DNA of 64,000 bases, from NCBI GenBank assembly GCA_026261815.1, contig JAMPIT010000484.1, positions 11,878,501-11,942,500 on the forward strand, read 5' to 3'. Numbering within the stretch: position 1 is the stretch's first letter; each line of letters starts with the position of its first letter. The notes under the pieces are model-generated. The model made no database searches, was not told the origin of the DNA, and saw only the letters and a list, made by a program, of their open reading frames with translations. The position numbers and the translations under genes are program-made. Positions 14,860 through 27,790 of this stretch are shown here, piece by piece. Source of the stretch: Monarcha castaneiventris obscurior. Lineage: Eukaryota > Chordata > Aves > Passeriformes > Monarchidae.

Positions 14860-15460
14860 TCCCCCTGCAGAGGGATCAGCCCTCTGCCAGCCTACCGCTG
14901 TAGGAAGCGGGAGCGCGGCTGGTGGCTGCGGTTTCCCACGCGGCTGCTTTCCCAGCCGAGATTGCAGGGCTGGAGTAATGAGTTACCCAGCCCTCCGAGA
15001 GAGCCGAGCACACAGCACCGCGGAGCCAGCGGGGCTTCCAGGGGAGGAAATCCCAGCGCTTCGTGAGCTCCACATAATCACAGGCAGCGAGGAGCAGGAA
15101 GCACTTGTTAGGAAGGAGCAAGGAAACGGAGCCGCTGCCTCGACCCAAGCACACTTTTTAGGACCGGAAAGTGGGAGTAGGAAGGCATAAAAGTGCTTTG
15201 AGCTTTCGCAGAGGATTGCAAAGGGCAAAGGGTGAGGGGAGAGGGAACAAACACCGGCAGGGCTCTCGAGGAGGGGGCAGCCAGTGTGTGCGTGCTGTGA
15301 AGGGGACTTCACGGTGGAGCTGCTAATTAAATAAGAAAGGCTCGTCTCCATGCTTGTTAGGTTAACTCAGCAGGGATATTGCAAAAGCAAATTCCTCCCA
15401 GCAAGTGTAATTAGGGGGCCGGAATTCCTCTGGTTGCTTGTCCTCCCAGCGAATCCTGCT
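14860..15460. promoter_or_regulatory. CpG/ETS/RUNX-rich block with adjoining A/T-rich element
   Basis: A locally CpG-rich stretch with RUNX-type TGCGGTTT (14,927-14,934) and an ETS-type ACCGGAAA (15,163-15,170), passing into an A/T-rich stretch with GCTAATTAAATAAG near 15,320. It has no recognisable exon. It may be an enhancer or a weak promoter. Confidence 0.3.
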
Positions 15461-18400
15461 AAAGCCATCAGGTGAGGACACCGGGTGAGGGGGGAACATG
15501 CAAGTCCTGTGCAATAACAACCCCCCTCCCAGCATGGCAAGGATTTCAAATCAAGGCTTGACTTTTCTCTCTCTCATTATTCCAGGGTGGAAAATACACA
15601 TTCAGCAAAACAGGTCCCCTCTCTGGGCTGGGTCGTAGGGCTGCTTCCCCCAGGACAACATGCTCATGTTGAAGATGGAAAGAGAACTGTGAGGGGTCTG
15701 GGCAGGGCACCAGCAGCTCCCAGCCCACAGGATTTGGGAGGTGTCCGCTCACAGCATGGTTGTCCTGGATTGTGCTGCTGACCCGCTTCATCTCCCTTGC
15801 CAAGGGGGGCCCAGCTCCACCCCAGCACAGCGGGACAGCTCAGGCTTTGCCTGGCACATCGTGGCACGAGTTGCTGTGCTTGTGCCAGTGTTGCCTGTGC
15901 AGGCAAAGGAGGACGCTCGTGGGGGACAACATGTGAAGATGTGTCCTGCCTGGCACTAGGGGACACCAGGTATGTCTGGGAACACAGGGGCAGTGGGTGT
16001 TATGTGGTGTGGATGGAAGGGGAGAGCTGGCTGGAGGGGATGGAGGGCATGGATGGAGGGTGAGGGGTTGGGAGAGGAAATGTGGGGGGAGGAGAAAGGG
16101 TGAGCCTGGGACCTTAAAGAGCAATTAGTCAAAGCTGAATTGTTTTTCTAAACTCTTAATGAAAACAAAGAGTAGGGCATGGCCCAGATGGTGCCAGGGG
16201 ATCAAATAAATGTCGCACTCAGGAAGCAGCTGCTACTGGGAATGTTTCCTGCCAGCCCTGCTGCTGCTCACAGCCACTTTTATTATTTGTTATTTTTCAG
16301 GACTGCAGCTGGGGTTTCCCTCCAGCTGTGTGGAAATATGCTTAAAGCTGGTCCATGCAAAGGGCCTGCTAGGGCTGGTCCCTGGCCCTTGGCAGCCCTG
16401 GGCATGCCACCTCCCTGCATGGCATCTGCTGCCACCCTTTCTCCATGGCAAAGCCTCTGGTGGAGGAATTTCATCCTCCATCTCCCACCCAGCCTGGTCC
16501 AGCACCATCCTTGTCTCATACCTTGTGTGCCTTTATCTTGCGTAGGGTTTTACCTTTTTTGTCCCATTTCCCTGCTGAACCCAAGCATCTGCCAGTGTGA
16601 GTTCAACATCCTCTCTGTTCCATGTTGTTGGTGTGAATGACCAGAATCAAGAAATTTGACCAAAATGAACATTTTGGATGTTGTTTTTATCTGCCTGCTG
16701 GGTTTTGGAGAGAGAGAGAGAGGGTTTTGTCATTCCAAGTGCTAAAATTGCCCTTGTTTTTAGGTCAAAAATATGGATCACAACCAAACCAATGTTCTCC
16801 TGACTCTAGCAGATGAGATTTAAGAAAAACACCAAACCCAGCCAAATGAGCTCTCTGGCCATGAGCTGGCAGCCATGTGAGCTGGCAAAAGGTATCTGAG
16901 AGAGGACTTGTGACCCAAGCAAATTGCGGAGGCTGGTGTCCCTTTGATGGAGGGGAGGGTGGCTGACTGGAGGGGACTGTGTTCTGTCCCTCATGATGGC
17001 TGGTCTCATCCAGTCCACCAGCAGACCCTCTGCTCCCTTTTTTTGGAGCACAAAAGCCATGACTATCCCACATGCACTGTTTTGTGCACGTCAGTTATGT
17101 AAGCTCAGTGTGCCTGTCCCACTGTTTTTCTGGGCTTTCCAAGGCCCCTGAAAACGTGTGTGCAAAGAGCTGAACTGGTAGAGAAAAGGGCTTGTTAGTG
17201 CTACCACAGAAGGAAACAGCATGACGTGCACTCAACCCTTTATTAGCCAGCAGAGATTCTACATGGGCTGCGCTTTTGTGGCACCAAATGGTTGGACATT
17301 GCTTTGTAGGGCAGCTGCTCCCAGAGCAGCGCACTTCGAAGACATAAGGAACATGGTGGTTTGTGTGTATCCAAGTATTTTATTGGGAGACCAGATGTAG
17401 GGACCACTCAGGTCCCTCCTGAGGAACTGTGTGCTCAGATCCAGCCCCTTGCTTGAAAAAACATGTCAAACACGCAAAGTTGTGGTACAGCCTGATCTTT
17501 GAGAATCTCATTTTCCACCCAAGCCCTTCTTTGTGCACCCAGGACGATGAGCATGGACACTTAACTGGGGCTCATGGCTGCCTTTCATCCAGGTTGGGCT
17601 CAGCTACCACCGAGCTGGCTCTGCTGCTCAGGGATGGGGATTGCCCCATACAGCAGGTATGAGGGCTGTGTGAGTTCCCAAAGATGGGGAAGGAGCTGGG
17701 CAAAAGGAAGCAGCCATGGAGCAGTCAGCACTGACTGGGATGGTGAGAAAACCCTCCATGTGCCTGGGGCTCGGCAGCGCAGTGCCAGCGCTGTGGCCCG
17801 GCGTGCTGGCAGGGCAGGAGTGTTTCCCTGTTGAGCCATGTCCCAGGAGCTTTGCTCCAGCCAGACCGTCGGCTGTGGCCATTGTGGCAACCTGGAGATG
17901 CCCACTGGGGGTTTCGGGCTGGGTCAGGGTGGGGGGCTGTTTCCCGGCTCTGATGGCCAAGGCTTTGCCAGCTCATGCTGGAGACACCGCTTCCCTGCCC
18001 GTCATAGCACGTCCTGGGATTTGTGGTTACGTCCTCAGAGCTGTTTGATCCGCTCAAATCACAGCTGATCAAAGGGGCAGCTTACGAGAACAAAACACTG
18101 GGTGACTTCCTCCGGTGGTGCCAGAGGCGGCCCTTCGGAGGCGAGATATAAGAAAATAAGAAATCTTTTAACTACTGAGTATCTTGGCTCCTCAGAACAG
18201 CAGCTTCTGTGGGACAGCCCTGCTGCATGGCCCAGGCAAGACCCCAGTGAGGGAGGTCAAAAAATATAAATGAGATATGTATATTCCAATGGATGAGCTT
18301 GGATTTCTCTTCTACACATACACATTTAAAAAACAGTGAATTCCTGTATTTCCAGGCTCGTGAGCCAGCTTGGCTGCTGTAGTAACTCAAAAGCAAAAGC

Positions 18401-21400
18401 CTTCAATTGCTCATCTACTGGACAGGTGCAGAGCAAAAGTCCAATGGGCCCATTAGATTTGGGGTTTGCACATCAGCTGGGAAAGGAAAATGGCAGAAAA
18501 GTGGGAGCATCTGCCAGCCAACCATGATCACCCCATTTCCTCTATTTTGATGAATGTTTTGCTTGTTAACATAGGACAATGCTCTCAGGCACATAGTGGG
18601 ATTCTTGGGGTTGTCCTGTGCAGAGCCAGGAGCTGAACTTGATGATCCTTGTGGGTGACTTCCAACTCAGGATATTCTCTTGACTTCATGACTTAATTAT
18701 CTTTTTTTGGTCAGCAGAAGAAAGAGATAGGTGGTGATGGCTTTCTTGCAGCAATAAGCATGCAGTGGTGAGCACACATTGCCATCCTGCCTGAGGCTTT
18801 GGGAGTGTCACTAGGTGGGAAGAAGCTTGTCCCAGGTAGGTGCTGCCAGGCTGGATCTCAGCTGTAGACTCCTCTGGGGTCCCTGTGCTGGGTGACCCTC
18901 CAAAGCTTCCTGACTCTTTTTGACCTGTCCAGTGAATTGGGAGGTTTGCTGATGAGCAGAGATAGGGTTGATCATCATTTTTTGGAAGCTGGAGCATCCT
19001 CTGTGATGGTTGCACTGACCCTGATGGTCAGGAGTAAATGGGAGAAATGGGCTTTTCAGTGGAATTGTGACCACCACTCCAAAGGGAGCTCAGGTAGAGC
19101 TTAGGGACCTTTCTGTGCTGGTCTGGGTGTTACCAGAACATCAAAGGCTGAAAACTGAATTTTCTTGTTGCATGGGAGTGGGAGGAGATGGGCAGAGAGT
19201 GGAAAGTCACCCGGTGGTGGGAAGCATTAAAGAGGGCTGGGCAGAGGGGTACTCCCCACCCACCCCCCTTGCTCTGGAAAAAGCGTGCTCCCCAGGTGGA
19301 GGAGGAAACTGGTGGTGATGATGTGCTCCGGATGCCACTGTGCAATCAGGGAGACTATTTATAGGTCACTAATTGATTAGGGCAGCCACAGCAGGAGGAA
19401 ATGACTTTCAGGAGAGACAGAAAACCACACTGCCCAGCCAGCTTTGGAGAGGTCTCAGGGAGAGCAGAAAGTCCTGAAACAATCAAAACACTTTGGAAAG
19501 AGGCATTTCTCTGCCATGGTGCCTGACTCAGGATATGGCCTGGAGAGAAGTTGCACACCTCCCTGTGCTGTTTTTGGGGACCCTGGGGTACAGCAGAGCT
19601 GTTGGTCTGGGAAGCCCAATGGAGATGCTGGTGGCTGTACTCAGTGGTGCTGGGGCATGAGATGGAGCTTTTGGCTCTCCCTGTAGCCATCCCTCCAGGG
19701 ACTTTTTATCTCTTCTGAGCTCCTTCTAAGAGACTTTGTCCCCAGGAGGGGCTCTCAGGATTAATTAATTAAAAGCTGATAAGTAGAATGGACACAGGCC
19801 CTGAGAATGCTTTAAATGCCAGTTGATGTCTTCCCAAGCAGGATGTTTTTTGTGCTTGACTCCTTGAGACACATATATTCCCTCCAGTCAGAGGCTGACC
19901 TCAGAACTGGCCATTGGGTACTCAAGCCAGAGCATCTCAGAGCAAGTGGAAGATGCCAAGCTGATCTCAAAAATAAACCTGGGCACTGTCCTGTGCTGTG
20001 ACAAGGGAAGAGCATGTTTTCTGGAGGTCCTGAAGGGAGATCCCAGCCTGCAGGGATGAGCAGTGGGGAACTGGTCCCTGCATGCTGGGGCTGCCCGAGG
20101 CGAGTATGCTGAGCTGGTGAGAGTTGCAGGAATGCACTGTCTCCGAGTCTGCTCGTTTGGAAATGGTGCTCTTTTCAACGGTTCTGTTATCAGATGGAGC
20201 ATTTCCTTCATCAGTGTTAATATCCATGTAGTGAAACAATGAAAGGGCTTCCTATCAGTTCCAAATAGGACGTGAAAAGCTCTCAGCGTTAAGAGTAGAG
20301 GATGCTGGAATAGGGCAATGGGAAACGCCTGAGTCACTGAAATACCTCTTTGATTCCATGAGGCTGATATGTTCAAAAGGGAAGAAGAAAAAAATAAAAA
20401 GAGAGAGAGCAGAGCTAGTTAATGATCTGCAGGACAGAGAACAGGAAGGGCCAGCAATTGCAGCGTGGGCTCTGCAGAGGAGGGGAGTCACAGGGGGATG
20501 TCTGGCAAAGGCTTTGGAAAGTGGAGAGTGCAGCAGGGAACTGAGCACAGCCTAGTTTGTTTTCGGAAAGGGGGAAGGCATGATGGAGAAATGCTTTCCC
20601 AGCCTAACCCTGTACCCCTTGTCCTGCTGCCTCTTGGCCAGTGTGAGCCAGCTCAATGTGGGAATCAAAGAACTGCAAAACAAACTTTCAAATCACTGTG
20701 ATTTAGTGGTGCCCAAAGCACTGCAGATTTGGAGCATGGGAAGGGAAACACTGCTTTGCAAAGCACCCAAGGCCACCAGCCCACTGCTCAGAGGAACTGA
20801 TCCTTTCCATCATCTGTCGTCCCAGCTGGGGGACGTGCACTGCCACTTGTGCCAGAGCTGTACCTGCAGGCAGGAGGGAGGGATTTGCTGAGGTTGGGCA
20901 GCACCTGCTGTCCTGGGGCAGAAGGAGCAGGATATCCTGAGCCCACAGAAACCCCTGGCCTGAAGTGCAGCAGGCAGCCAGGCCAACACAGACACTTTCT
21001 GCTCTTTGCTGGGACTGAAGAGGTCTCCCTGCCTGTCCCCACTGGCCAGGTGTGAATCTCAAGGCCACCAAACAAACACAGGGGCTGTGATCTGTGCCAG
21101 GTCAGAGGCTGCAGGCAGATTCTTTGCTGTTACAGGAAGAGCTGCAAATATTTCAAACATAACCTGTTTTCTCTCTCTGTTTTGCAAGCCAGCCCCAGTT
21201 GCCTGCAGGCAAACAGCCCGCTGGGCATAATGGCAACTGCCTCACTGTTTTCCCTGGGGAAATTCCTCAATGGAATGAGTTGGAAACTGTGAAGAGGGGG
21301 AGGTCAGACTTGCTCCTTCATGGTGGTGGGAACCCTTGGCACTACTAAGCTCAGTAAAGAGCAAACCACACAGAAGCAGGTTTCTCCCCGCCCTGAGAGA

Positions 21401-24400
21401 CACCGTGGTGGCCTGTATCCAAGGCTGCTCCCCGTGTGGGATGATGGAGCAGTGCACACACAAAATCACTGCTCTCCTGGCTGCATGGCCACAGGTGGGG
21501 CATGTAGAGGTATGCAGGAGTCACTGTGAGCCTACTTTTCAGGACTATGTCCCGTCCCCCATCCTGGCTTGCCCAGGAGATTCACCTGTGTCCCTGTTTC
21601 CCTCCCTCCATGGGGAGCCCAGCCCCAGGGACACCCATCTCGGGGCGGTGTGCAGCACACGCCATCCCACCACAGCTCCCATCCCCACACTGGACAGGGC
21701 TGCCCTTTGTGACGGGCGAGAGGGGAGGCGATGAAAAGCCGGGGGGGACGTGCCAAGGCTGGAGGGAGCCCAGCGCCAGGGGCGGGGGCACCCGGGGAAG
21801 GCTCACACACAAAGGGCCGTCCTGTCTTCACACCTGCGGGGCGGCCGGGCGCTGACAGGGGCAATGACACCACTGGCAGGGGCTCGTCGCTGGCACGCAG
21901 TGGCGAGGCGCTTCAAATAAAGGCAAGCGGCGCGGTGACAGGAGACAGGGGCTTGGCTGCGGAGGGGAAGGAGCTCTTGTGGGCATGGGCTAGGGACAGG
22001 GACGGCTGGAGGTCGGGTAGTTGTCTCTCCTCCTCTGTCTCTGCATGTTCAAGCCTGGGCAGTAATTTGGTGTGAATCCACAGCCAGGCTGTGCGCTTGG
22101 CTTTCTGTGTCATATCCAGGGCACATTTACAGCCAGGACTGCAGGTGGGGCTGGGGTCCTGTGGGAATGAGTGTGCAGAGTTCAGGTGGGTGCTCAGCAA
22201 TGTTTTGTCCCTACCACACTCGGGTGAGTTTCCGCATGGGGCTGTGGTGGGCACCCATTGCCAGAGAGGGATAAACCCAGAAAAAAACCCTTTCTTTGCA
22301 GCGTGCACCAAACCTCACCATTTCTAACCCTGAAGTACCAAAAGCCCAGCACTGTGAGACCTCTCGCTCCCCAGGAGCTGTGGTGCTGTGGGATTGCTGC
22401 CTCTCACTAGGGGCAACATCTCTTGGGTCCTGCTCCCTTCTGCCCGTTGTCACCGGTGTGGGGGTGCCTGTGACCACTTGTCACGCGTTCCCCCGTGCCT
22501 GGGGTTGGGCAGAGATTAGGGGTGCTAGAGAAGGAGGGTTCCTGCGTTAGAGAGCAGGCTGTAGATGTGAACAGCTTTCGTGTGCCTTTGAACAGCTTGG
22601 CGTCCCGGCTGCTTTGGGGACCGCCGGGCCGGGGCTGATCCTCGGGAGCTGCAGGCAGCCGGGAAAAGCGGGCGGATGGTGCCCTCCGGCGGCCCCGGGG
22701 CCGGGCTCGCCGCCAGCCCGGAGCGCAGCAGCTGCCGGGGACCCCTCAGGCTCTAGGCCAGCGAATTGGGATGGCATTTCTGTTCTTTCAGTCTGTAGGG
22801 ATGCCTTCCCTCTTCTGCTCTCTGCTTTTCCCTGGCTTCCCGTTGCTGAACTCTCCTCCCTGTCCCTCAGCCCGAGCAGATGCTGTGCGGGCATCAAACT
22901 GCTCCTGTGCTGTGGGGCCAAACACCCATCTAGAGAGCAGCCGTGGGGTCCCTGCAGCCCCAGCCTCCGGATTGCCCCCAGGATCCCGAGCCTGGCCGGC
23001 TCCCACTCAAGGGGTGGTAACAGAGCCTTGTCCTTAGGTTCAGGAATCTGGGAATGATCTGGTCCTGGGGGCGCAGTGAAGGGGCTGTAAAGGTGTGGGG
23101 ATAATCTGAGAATAATCTGGTGGGATGGACACCCCGGGGTGGGCTCTGTTTGGTGTTTGGGTGTCCCCATTGTGGCTGCCAGCACCCCCGACTTGGGCCC
23201 TGAGTGGGACCCAGAGTGTCTCTTTCCTGTCCCAGCTGGAAAGGGCTGGGTCCCTGACAGTTTTCCTGTTTGTGTTACGCCCCACTGTTCCCCAGCAGCC
23301 TGTCCCTCGCAGGGTGGGGGCAGAGGGCAGCTCCCCTCCCTCTGGCACCGGTGGCATTCCCCAGACTTTCAACGGGAGGAATGGAGGAATATTTGGGCTG
23401 GGCAGATTTAGCCCCTTCTGAGGTCTGAGCAACGCCAGAGCCCCTTGCAAGGCTTCCCGAGCCACTGGCCCTTGGGTCTCTGGGGAAGGCACGTCCCAAA
23501 GGTGCCTTGGAAGAGCCTTTCCCCTCCAGCTGGATTTGCTGCAGCAGGGGAAAGGCGGGGGCGAGGCGCCCAGAGCCCCCTCCGACGGGCTGTGCTGGCT
23601 CAGCCACGCGCTCGCACCAGGCCAGCGGTGACAGATGTCTCCTGGAGCTGTCACAGGATGACAACAGAGGACGGAGGCTCCCAGCCCAGCCCCACAGATG
23701 GGCTGAGGCAGGGCTGCCTTCAAAGCAAAGCATGCATGTTCCCCAGCCTGCTGGGATTACAAAGTTAAGGGCTGGCATTGTTTGCCCAGTCTTAGAGGGG
23801 GTGGATACCAGGCAGGATTAGTCTGGCAAAGCTTTCCAATGTGCTCAAAGGGGCACAATAGGACCTTGAAGAGAAGAAGCTGCACCGATGACAGGCAGAG
23901 GAGCATCTCTCAGCCGCCTCTGCCTCCTGACGCAGGCGGGATGTGCTCGGAGCAGGTGCTGCTGCTTTGCAGCTCTGTCCCTGCCAGGACACCCTTCCCG
24001 TGTGCCCCGGGACCCCCCAGCACCACTGGTCCTGTGGCCAGGCAAACAGGGCACAGGGCTCTCTGCAGGGGAGAGAGGAGAGGTGAGGGAGTGGTGATCT
24101 GGGTCTCTCCGCTGCTGACAGTCCAGGTCAGCCCTGCAAACCCCTGGGGTCTGTGCTGCCCACCAATCACTGCAGACAGGCGTGAGCCCTTTGCCCCAGA
24201 AATGTCTGTTCACAGAGGATGAAGCTGCTTGTATTGTGGGCCAGATGTTTGCTTTTCCATTTCTTGGTTTTATAAATTATATTTGGCTCAAGAGGAGCTA
24301 AATTCATTGTCGGACTGGGGGACTCTGACAATACCTTGGAGCAGGGGGAGCCCACGGTGGCAACCAGCTTTTTCCCAGAGCATCTGTGCTGCACAAGGCC

Positions 24401-26929
24401 TTCACTGCCATCTAGGCCCTCTGGAGACCCCTGGGATGATGGGACGTGTGGAGGCACCAGCAGAGCCTGGGAAAAGGAGGGACATGCAGGTAAACAGCTA
24501 ATGTGTGCATAGGGGTTATTTCTTTTTTTAAATTTTAATAATTTACAGTCAGAAGCAATCAGAAATAAAACTTGGAGAGCCTGTCTTCCTGAGTTGCTGC
24601 TCACCAGGGCTTTCCTGCCCAGAGACCCATATCAGCACTGCAAGGGCTGCTCTGTGCTTGGTGCAGTTGTGGAAAGCGTGGTCACTAGGGCACTGGCAGC
24701 CTGTGCAGGCAGCCAGCACTGAGGTAGCACCTTCTGCCTGAAAATGGGTCCTCTGTGGGCATGGGTAGGTGGCCAGGCCTCCTCAGGGAGCTGGGGGCAG
24801 GGGTCAGGCAGACTGGATACAGCTCCAGGAGCAGGGCTGTAGGGAGGGTATTACCTGCAGGGTGTTTTCTCCCTGGGGTGACAGGTGATGTCCTGAGCAG
24901 GCGCTGGGCAGAGGGGAACCTGTGTCCATAGATGAATTTCCCCAGGCTGCTCTCCTGCTCCATGCAGGCCCTTTTGTTCCTGCTCAGTCATGTTCCTTCT
25001 AAGGAGATTTTTGCTGAAGTCTCAGTCCTCAGAAGCCAAATCTAACTGAGTAAAACATGTACCTGAACAGAGCTGCAGAGGTCAGCAAAGCAGTGCCAGG
25101 GGCATTTACTGCAGCACAAGGAGCTGCTCCCTCAGTCAGCTGCAGTGATTGCCTGGGCTTCTTGCTGAAACCACAGCCTGGCAGCACCAGCACCAGCCTT
25201 TGTTTGTCTGTGATAACTTACTAGCTCTGATAACGCATTAAGTGGCAAGGAACTTGAGCGTGTGCCATTACCTGCCTGGCCCAGCTCTGCCTGCACGGCT
25301 CACGTGTGGGCTTGGCCCCATCCTGCTCTGCAGCAGCCTGTGCCTGCTGGAGGCAGGTGCCGTGGGTGCACCCAAGCTGCCACCGCAGAGCCTCTGCCGT
25401 GCTCACGGCCTGCCACGTTCTGAGGCACTGCAAACCAGGCTGAGAACCAAAGAAGCTCAACACACCTCCGGCTTCCTATCTACCTAGCCTCAGGATGGCT
25501 GGCCTGGAGCAGAGACACCAGACACAGGCCAGGCTCTCTTTGGGGTGGCTGCAGGGGCTCTTGCTGTCAGCATGGTCTCATGGAGCAGCCGGAGCATCCG
25601 TTAGGCTGCATGGGGCTGGCACGCCGTGTTTGTGAAACCCGCCGCACTTGCGGTTGACCAGAGCACTGAAATAAGCCCGTCCGGAATTGGTGTACTGCTC
25701 TGTATCCTGATGTGGTGAGCAGCTCCGACTGGTGAGGGTGGGGGCAGCCCCACTGGGGTGACTGGTGGCAGCGGGACTGCGGGAGCTTGGCAGCACCGGC
25801 ACGAGGACCACGCATAGGGCCCCGCCGGCGCCCGGAAAGCTCAGCCTGGCACTAACGGAACTGTGATAAAAATGAACGTGACCAGGACAGCAGCACGGGG
25901 GAGATTAATGTCAGATTGTCAGAGGGGAGGAAACTAAGGCAGACAGCACTCAAACAGATACTGGAGCACACTGGGGGGGCGAAGGGGGTAGATGCTGCTT
26001 TTCTCAGCATTGCTGCATCTGCAGATCTGCATCCCCCCCTACAGCCTTTGAGGAGAGAGAAAGGGACCACGGGTTTACCTGAAGTTTGTGCATCACCCTT
26101 GTCAACCCTGTCCTGCAAATTCTCCCACCTCTGTAGGTGGGGGACCTGCCCCTCTGTACCAGACTGAACAGAAACCCCAGCAGTGCTCAGTGCCTGAGAC
26201 GTTGCTGCACATCTCTTGTGGGTCCCTGCCCAGGCCGGGTTTGCTCTACTGCCCACCAGCAAAGTTTTGACTCTGATGGGAGCACTCTTGCCTGCTTCTC
26301 CATGGCTGTGTGAGGAACAAAGCTCCCCTCATCGTTGATATCAGCTGCTCCGGCCTTGCCCATGTTGCCAGAGAAGACTGGTTGTTCAGTATCTCCCCCA
26401 CTGCCTGGTCCCTGGTATCACCACAGCTTCTTCAGGACCCCACAGCTTCCAGCCATGCAGGTACAAGAGCCTCCCAGAGGCCTCCTTTTCTCCATCACCT
26501 TTGGTGAGGTGGTTTTCTCTCTGCCTTCCTTGCTGCTCTGTCAGGGAACATTCATGTCTGATGGGTCACACACTCTTTCCTGCCTGAATGAGGCACGCCA
26601 TGTCCTTACCCAGCCTCCAGTGCCTCACCTCCCCTCCCTATTCCCATCTGTGCCCTGGGCACTTTGTGTGTCTCCCAAAACAGTGTCCAAGCCCCTTAGC
26701 ACCTGCCTGTGGCATCATGCCAAACAAAAGTCTCTCTGGGATAAATCAGAGAAAAAACAGCCCCAAAGCAAGGCTTATTAAAGTAATTACAGGAGCTGGG
26801 GTCCAGCGGGGCCATGTCCACCCTGTTCACAGCTTTGCCCTGTGTCCCTCCCTCATCCTTCCTATTTCTGCCCTGCATCCCTCTCTGCATGTCGAGTCTG
26901 GCGTTCAGCTCCGTGCTGGCCCGGCTGGG
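15461..26929. other. Intergenic DNA apart from one CR1 fragment
   Basis: Holds the CR1 piece at 18,590-18,697, a degenerate GGATGGA-type purine repeat at 16,010-16,095, a short (GA)n at about 16,709-16,722, CpG-rich patches at about 21,710-21,930 and 22,600-22,760, and two direct TGATAA motifs at 25,211-25,216 and 25,228-25,233. No gene is supported. Confidence 0.5.
18590..18697 (+). mobile_element. CR1 LINE short 3' fragment
   Basis: Contains GAACTTGATGATCCTTGTGG and GACTTCCAACTCAGGATATT, followed by a degenerate TCTTGACTTCATGACT tail. This is the CR1 3' terminal segment in plus orientation, about 100 bp long and diverged. Confidence 0.8.
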
Positions 26930-27180
26930 CCAGCAAACCCCTGGGATGGCCAGCGCAGGGCGGGCCGAGGCAGGGGAACCGGGCTGTCCCCCTGTCCCCG
27001 TGGCGGGCGAAGCGCGGCCTGCAGGGACCCCTGGTGGCGGCCGGGAGCCGGGGACCGTCGGGGGCAGCGGCAGGGACCGTGCCTGCATCCTGGGAGCTGC
27101 CACGCTGCAGCCTTGGGCGAGGAGGGGGCTCCTACCCGCAGCATCCCCCGGGCAGCCGCAGCTCCTGCTTTTCTGCCGTA
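26930..27180. other. Small CpG-rich patch, no gene recognised
   Basis: About 250 bp of CpG-rich DNA in the gene-free left region, containing the CTCF-like motif above. No convincing exon or start site is visible. It could be an unmethylated regulatory element or a weak non-coding RNA promoter. Confidence 0.35.
27021..27039 (-). promoter_or_regulatory. CTCF-type motif in a CpG-rich patch
   Basis: The plus strand reads ACCCCTGGTGGCGG; its reverse complement has CCACCAGGGG, matching most of the CTCF core with a mismatch near its 3' end. It is embedded in the CpG-rich patch at about 26,930-27,180. Confidence 0.4.
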
Positions 27181-27589
27181 AGAAGGGGAACCGAGGACTC
27201 TTCTCTCCGCTGGGCTGGAGGAAGAGTCAGGGAGAGGCATTTTCCATCTCAGTCCCTTTCTGGTCCTGCTTGCTTCTTCCCTCCTCGCAGGTCTGCAGGG
27301 GAGTGGGCGGAGGGGGTGGCTGCAAGCACATGCTCCTGTGCCGGCCGAGCTATTGGAAAGGTGATGCTTGCTCCTGGCTGTGAGGCTGCAGGTGGGCAGT
27401 GCCAGAGTGGGAGCTGACAGTCCTGGGCATAGAAAGCAGGGCGGGGTGACAAAATCTTCTTCCTTGAGCAGTCACGGGTAATTCCTGCAGGAGCAAGGGG
27501 TGCAGCGCCTGTCTGGGCTGCCTTGTTCCCTCACTACATGTGTTGGGTATCCAGCGATGCTGAATACACGTGATGAAAATTGAAGTCCA

Positions 27590-27790
27590 CTTGCAAGTCA
27601 TCGGTAAAGTGTAAGATTAACAAATTTCGGCGCTGCCCTCCAATAGAATTGTTGCCAGTTCATAAAGCTGCCATGCGAAGGCGCCCTGTGGCACAGTAAC
27701 TGCTGTCCCAAAGGTAGCAAAAGCTGCTGCCTGTTCTAATTCTCTGGCATGGGGATGTCCCAAGGTGGAGGTTACACCAAATCTTGTGGG
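27590..27790. other. Unique low-repeat block with a protein-like minus frame
   Basis: The minus strand is open with residues such as ELEQAAAFATFGTAVTVPQG and FAWQLYELATILLEG before a stop at about 27,617. The composition is more protein-like than neighbouring frames, but I recognise no family. It could be a conserved non-coding element, an old retrocopy fragment or chance. Confidence 0.2.

Noticed and set aside
16010..16095. Possible minisatellite / G-quadruplex
   Set aside because: The GGATGGA-type units are too irregular, and G-runs are separated by loops longer than the usual limit.
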